Shown one piece after another: positions 62,309 to 64,000 of a stretch of 64,000 bases of DNA. The stretch's first letter is position 1, and each line of letters opens with the position of its first letter. Both the position numbers and the translations under genes were made by a program. Origin of the DNA: Crocinitomicaceae bacterium. Lineage in GTDB: Bacteria; Bacteroidota; Bacteroidia; Flavobacteriales_G; Salibacteraceae. The notes beneath the pieces are model-generated. The model was not told the origin of the DNA and ran no database searches. It worked only from the letters and a program-made list of their open reading frames with translations. The stretch spans positions 87,466 to 151,465 of the forward strand of contig PAVO01000018.1 in NCBI GenBank assembly GCA_002713215.1, read 5' to 3'.

Positions 62309-62349
62309 CAACGTACTATAACATGCAGTTTAGTTAACCCCTAACGTTG
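62309..62349. repeat. Nested dyad resembling an attC-type structure
   Basis: Outer arms CAACGT (62309-62314) and ACGTTG (62344-62349), inner arms TAAC (62319-62322) and GTTA (62333-62336), separated by a central CATGCAGTTTAG-type segment. Two nested pairs flanking a loop resemble integron attC recombination sites, but the core triplets (GTTRRRY/RYYYAAC) do not fit exactly. No integrase gene is in the window. Confidence 0.35.
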
Positions 62350-62412
62350 GCATTGTCCAAGTCAAATTAAGAACGATAGAATAAAAAGAACAACAAATTG
62401 CGGACAGTTTCC

Positions 62413-62832
62413 CTATTGTTTGCCGTTAATTAAATCCTTTCTTCGATCCCAATATCCTCTCAGTTGTCCATCAGGTAGTAAATTAGGTTTAGTTAGACAA
62501 TTAACTTTTTCAGAACGGTAGTAGGCCATTCGAGCATTACCTCTTTGCAACTCTAATTTCTGGGAATTAAACGAAATAATAGAATCCTTAAATTGAAAAA
62601 TAGTATCTGAATTGGATACTTTATAATATAGTATTAAGTTCCCATCCTGTTTAAAATGGCTGGAGTTCAACAAGCCTTGCTCGGAACAACTTATCGTCAA
62701 ATGGTCACAATATATTGTCTCATAGTAGTCATTTTCTATTACTGCATACCATAGCCCATTAATACTGCGGTCTTTTTCACAGTTAAACATTAAGAGTGAA
62801 CAGCCCATTATTACAATTAATTCTTTTCGCAT
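62413..62832 (-). CDS. Lipoprotein, probable immunity protein for the Rhs toxin
   Basis: 139 residues from ATG 62832 (MRKELIVIMGCSLLMFNC), lipobox ending LMFNC; an ATG at 62847 gives a 144-residue version. The mature part has several Cys (NC, YCDHLTISC, NCLTK) and beta-strands. It starts 3-18 bp after the Rhs stop, in the location where immunity genes follow polymorphic toxins. Being periplasmic or outer-membrane anchored, it would fit a toxin that acts in the envelope. No similarity is known to me. Confidence 0.6.
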   Translation of the reverse strand: MRKELIVIMGCSLLMFNCEKDRSINGLWYAVIENDYYETIYCDHLTISCSEQGLLNSSHFKQDGNLILYYKVSNSDTIFQFKDSIISFNSQKLELQRGNARMAYYRSEKVNCLTKPNLLPDGQLRGYWDRRKDLINGKQ

Positions 62833-62850
62833 TCTAATTCCTTTCATAGC

Positions 62851-64000
62851 CTAAAAGCTTCCCGTTTTAACATAATTAAGTACTGATTTAAAGTTAGCAT
62901 AGTCATTTGAGTTGAGTGTGCCTTTTATTCTTAATAATCCCACATCTCGTCTAATAATATCACCAGTCCATAAATTGGCTTGTTTAGCTCCGACCAATCT
63001 TAATTGAAAATCAGCTGGGTTTCCTTGCTTATCAGTAAAGCTTACTCTTGTCCTCCACCCAACTGCTGGCTCCGGCTCTGCACGATCTTGGTAAGAGAAT
63101 GAAAAAGTTGTGCCATTAAACTCATACTCAACTCCATAAATTGGGTAACCCGATGCTAGATTATCTCCACCGGTGAACAAATCTTGTGAAGAATATTTTC
63201 CACTTTCCAAAGTCCCATCTCCAATCAATTTATACACGGTTAAAACCTTAATAAATGCATTTGGAGATTTAATGTCAATTGGCAAATTCTTAATGACGTT
63301 TAGCTCACGTTCCGTTTGCTCGGTAGGAGCAGCAGTAGCGGCTTCAATTTGTGGGGATGTATAAATCTTTTGCCCTTGTGCTAACTGCCCAGTATTTGAT
63401 TCAAGTCCAGGGTTCCACTTATATAAATCATTTAATGTGAACTTTCCACCACTGGAATTAGCAATACTCCATGCATTATCCTTATCTGGATTTGCAGGAT
63501 TCCCATCGGAATTCTTGGACCCATCTACATTGGTCCAAGTTCTATTGTTAATATCTTTTCCGGAAGCACCAGGAGTTCCAGTCAATCCTGAATTTACGCT
63601 TTTGTTACCCCCATTGTCATGTGTGACATTTCCGTGTATGTCTATATTACTAACATTTCCGTCATTGGAAATAAACGCCTCATTTGATCCCCCTCCTTCA
63701 TTCTTCAATGGAATATCACCATCACCTTGTAACCCGTCTATGTCAAAGTGATTAATCGGTTTATTCCCAGCATTTTGGTACGGAGTCAAGTACGGGTACT
63801 CAGCTGCTAGTGGATCCACACTAATAAATCGACAAGTCCAGGCTGCGTAATACCTCGCTCCATAGTAATAAAGTCCTGACTCCAGGTCTTTCTCCTTTCC
63901 AACATACCGATACCTCTTCTTTTCAAAGGTTCGTAGACTACTGTCTCCAAATGGATAGTATTCCTCTCTATCTATTACCGTCCCATTGGCCTTTAACCTC
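62851..64000 (-). CDS. Rhs-repeat protein, C-terminal toxin part (5' end outside window)
   Basis: The reading frame is open to the right edge (63999), so the N-terminal part lies outside. The visible part has the Rhs core signature: YYPFGDSS, RYRYVGKEKDLESGLYYYGA, RYYAAWTCRFISVDPLA, PYLTPYQNAGNKPINHFDID-G. After this core the sequence switches to a variable C-terminal domain: Gly/Asn-rich linker (~residues 30-110 after the core), a LysM-like segment (AWSIANSSGGKFTLNDLYKW, then NPGLE...GQKIYTS), then ~165 residues with unknown fold (INLPIDIK... YKLIGDGTLESGKYSS, GWRTRVSFTDKQGNPADFQL). The GTG at 63819 is internal. Followed by a lipoprotein 3 bp away. Confidence 0.88.
   Translation of the reverse strand, partial: RLKANGTVIDREEYYPFGDSSLRTFEKKRYRYVGKEKDLESGLYYYGARYYAAWTCRFISVDPLAAEYPYLTPYQNAGNKPINHFDIDGLQGDGDIPLKNEGGGSNEAFISNDGNVSNIDIHGNVTHDNGGNKSVNSGLTGTPGASGKDINNRTWTNVDGSKNSDGNPANPDKDNAWSIANSSGGKFTLNDLYKWNPGLESNTGQLAQGQKIYTSPQIEAATAAPTEQTERELNVIKNLPIDIKSPNAFIKVLTVYKLIGDGTLESGKYSSQDLFTGGDNLASGYPIYGVEYEFNGTTFSFSYQDRAEPEPAVGWRTRVSFTDKQGNPADFQLRLVGAKQANLWTGDIIRRDVGLLRIKGTLNSNDYANFKSVLNYVKTGSF

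Noticed and set aside
63437..63751. 104-residue plus-strand ORF opposite the Rhs gene
   Set aside because: Antisense to the Gly/Asn-rich linker; composition (Pro/Phe/Ser) reflects the opposite strand.
58433..64000. CRISPR array, integrase or transposase
   Set aside because: No regularly spaced repeats and no recombinase-like ORF were found in the window.

Overview
The window looks like a chromosomal segment of a Bacteroidota bacterium, most likely Flavobacteriales. The evidence is several type IX secretion (T9SS) C-terminal sorting domains, a CarboxypepD_reg/TonB-dependent receptor next to a lipoprotein, a fused DAHP synthase-chorismate mutase, a kynurenine 3-monooxygenase/kynureninase pair, a TAnnTTTG-type promoter and many 'MKK...Q' signal peptides. 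The sequence is AT-rich and coding-dense. Most of it is core genome, and the last ~6 kb is accessory.

Layout. 1-3.9 kb: two tandem FG-GAP/VCBS T9SS cargo genes, the first cut by the window edge and the second broken by two frame disruptions. 3.9-7.8 kb: aroG/aroQ fusion, convergent with a hemD-hemC-hemA operon whose hemC/hemD junction carries a dnaX-like A AAA AAG slippery site and no usable hemD start codon. 8-14 kb: a lipoprotein, tRNA-Gln, a DUF2723 (GT-C type) membrane protein, a polysaccharide deacetylase and a lipoprotein. 14-20 kb: a very large outer-membrane-type protein and an ExbB / membrane protein / ExbD / ExbD operon, then tRNA-Ser. 20-24 kb: TMTC-like TPR membrane protein, asparaginase, TatD. 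24-31 kb: small exported proteins, dprA, a large MscS channel, a CDGSH protein, a YceI-like protein. 31-35 kb: T9SS surface protein, ECF sigma factor, and a hybrid protein with an anti-sigma-like N-terminus and a beta-barrel-like C-terminus. 35-41 kb: ALDH7-like dehydrogenase, antiporter, exported protein, redoxin, radical SAM, ferritin. 41-49.5 kb: RNase R, class V aminotransferase, a GldK-like protein, and the kynurenine genes kynU-GNAT-orf38-kmo. 49.5-58.4 kb: hemL, a 56-residue basic protein with its own promoter, methyltransferase, YqaA-like protein, beta-helix-like lipoprotein plus TonB receptor, and a PhoB/PhoR-like two-component system.

58.4-64 kb is different: a MITE/REP-like palindromic element, ~570 bp of non-coding sequence, an orphan gene, then (minus strand) the 3' end of an Rhs-repeat gene with a variable C-terminal domain, followed by a lipoprotein that is probably its immunity protein and a string of small exported, lipoprotein or cytoplasmic genes with 4-bp overlaps. 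This resembles a polymorphic-toxin/immunity island.

Functional links: hemA, hemC, hemD and hemL together cover glutamyl-tRNA to uroporphyrinogen III except hemB, which is not in the window. kynU and kmo fit NAD synthesis or tryptophan degradation. ExbB/ExbD could energise the TonB receptor. The most unusual single observation is the predicted HemC to HemC-HemD frameshift. All functional calls are from reading the sequence; no database search was possible.
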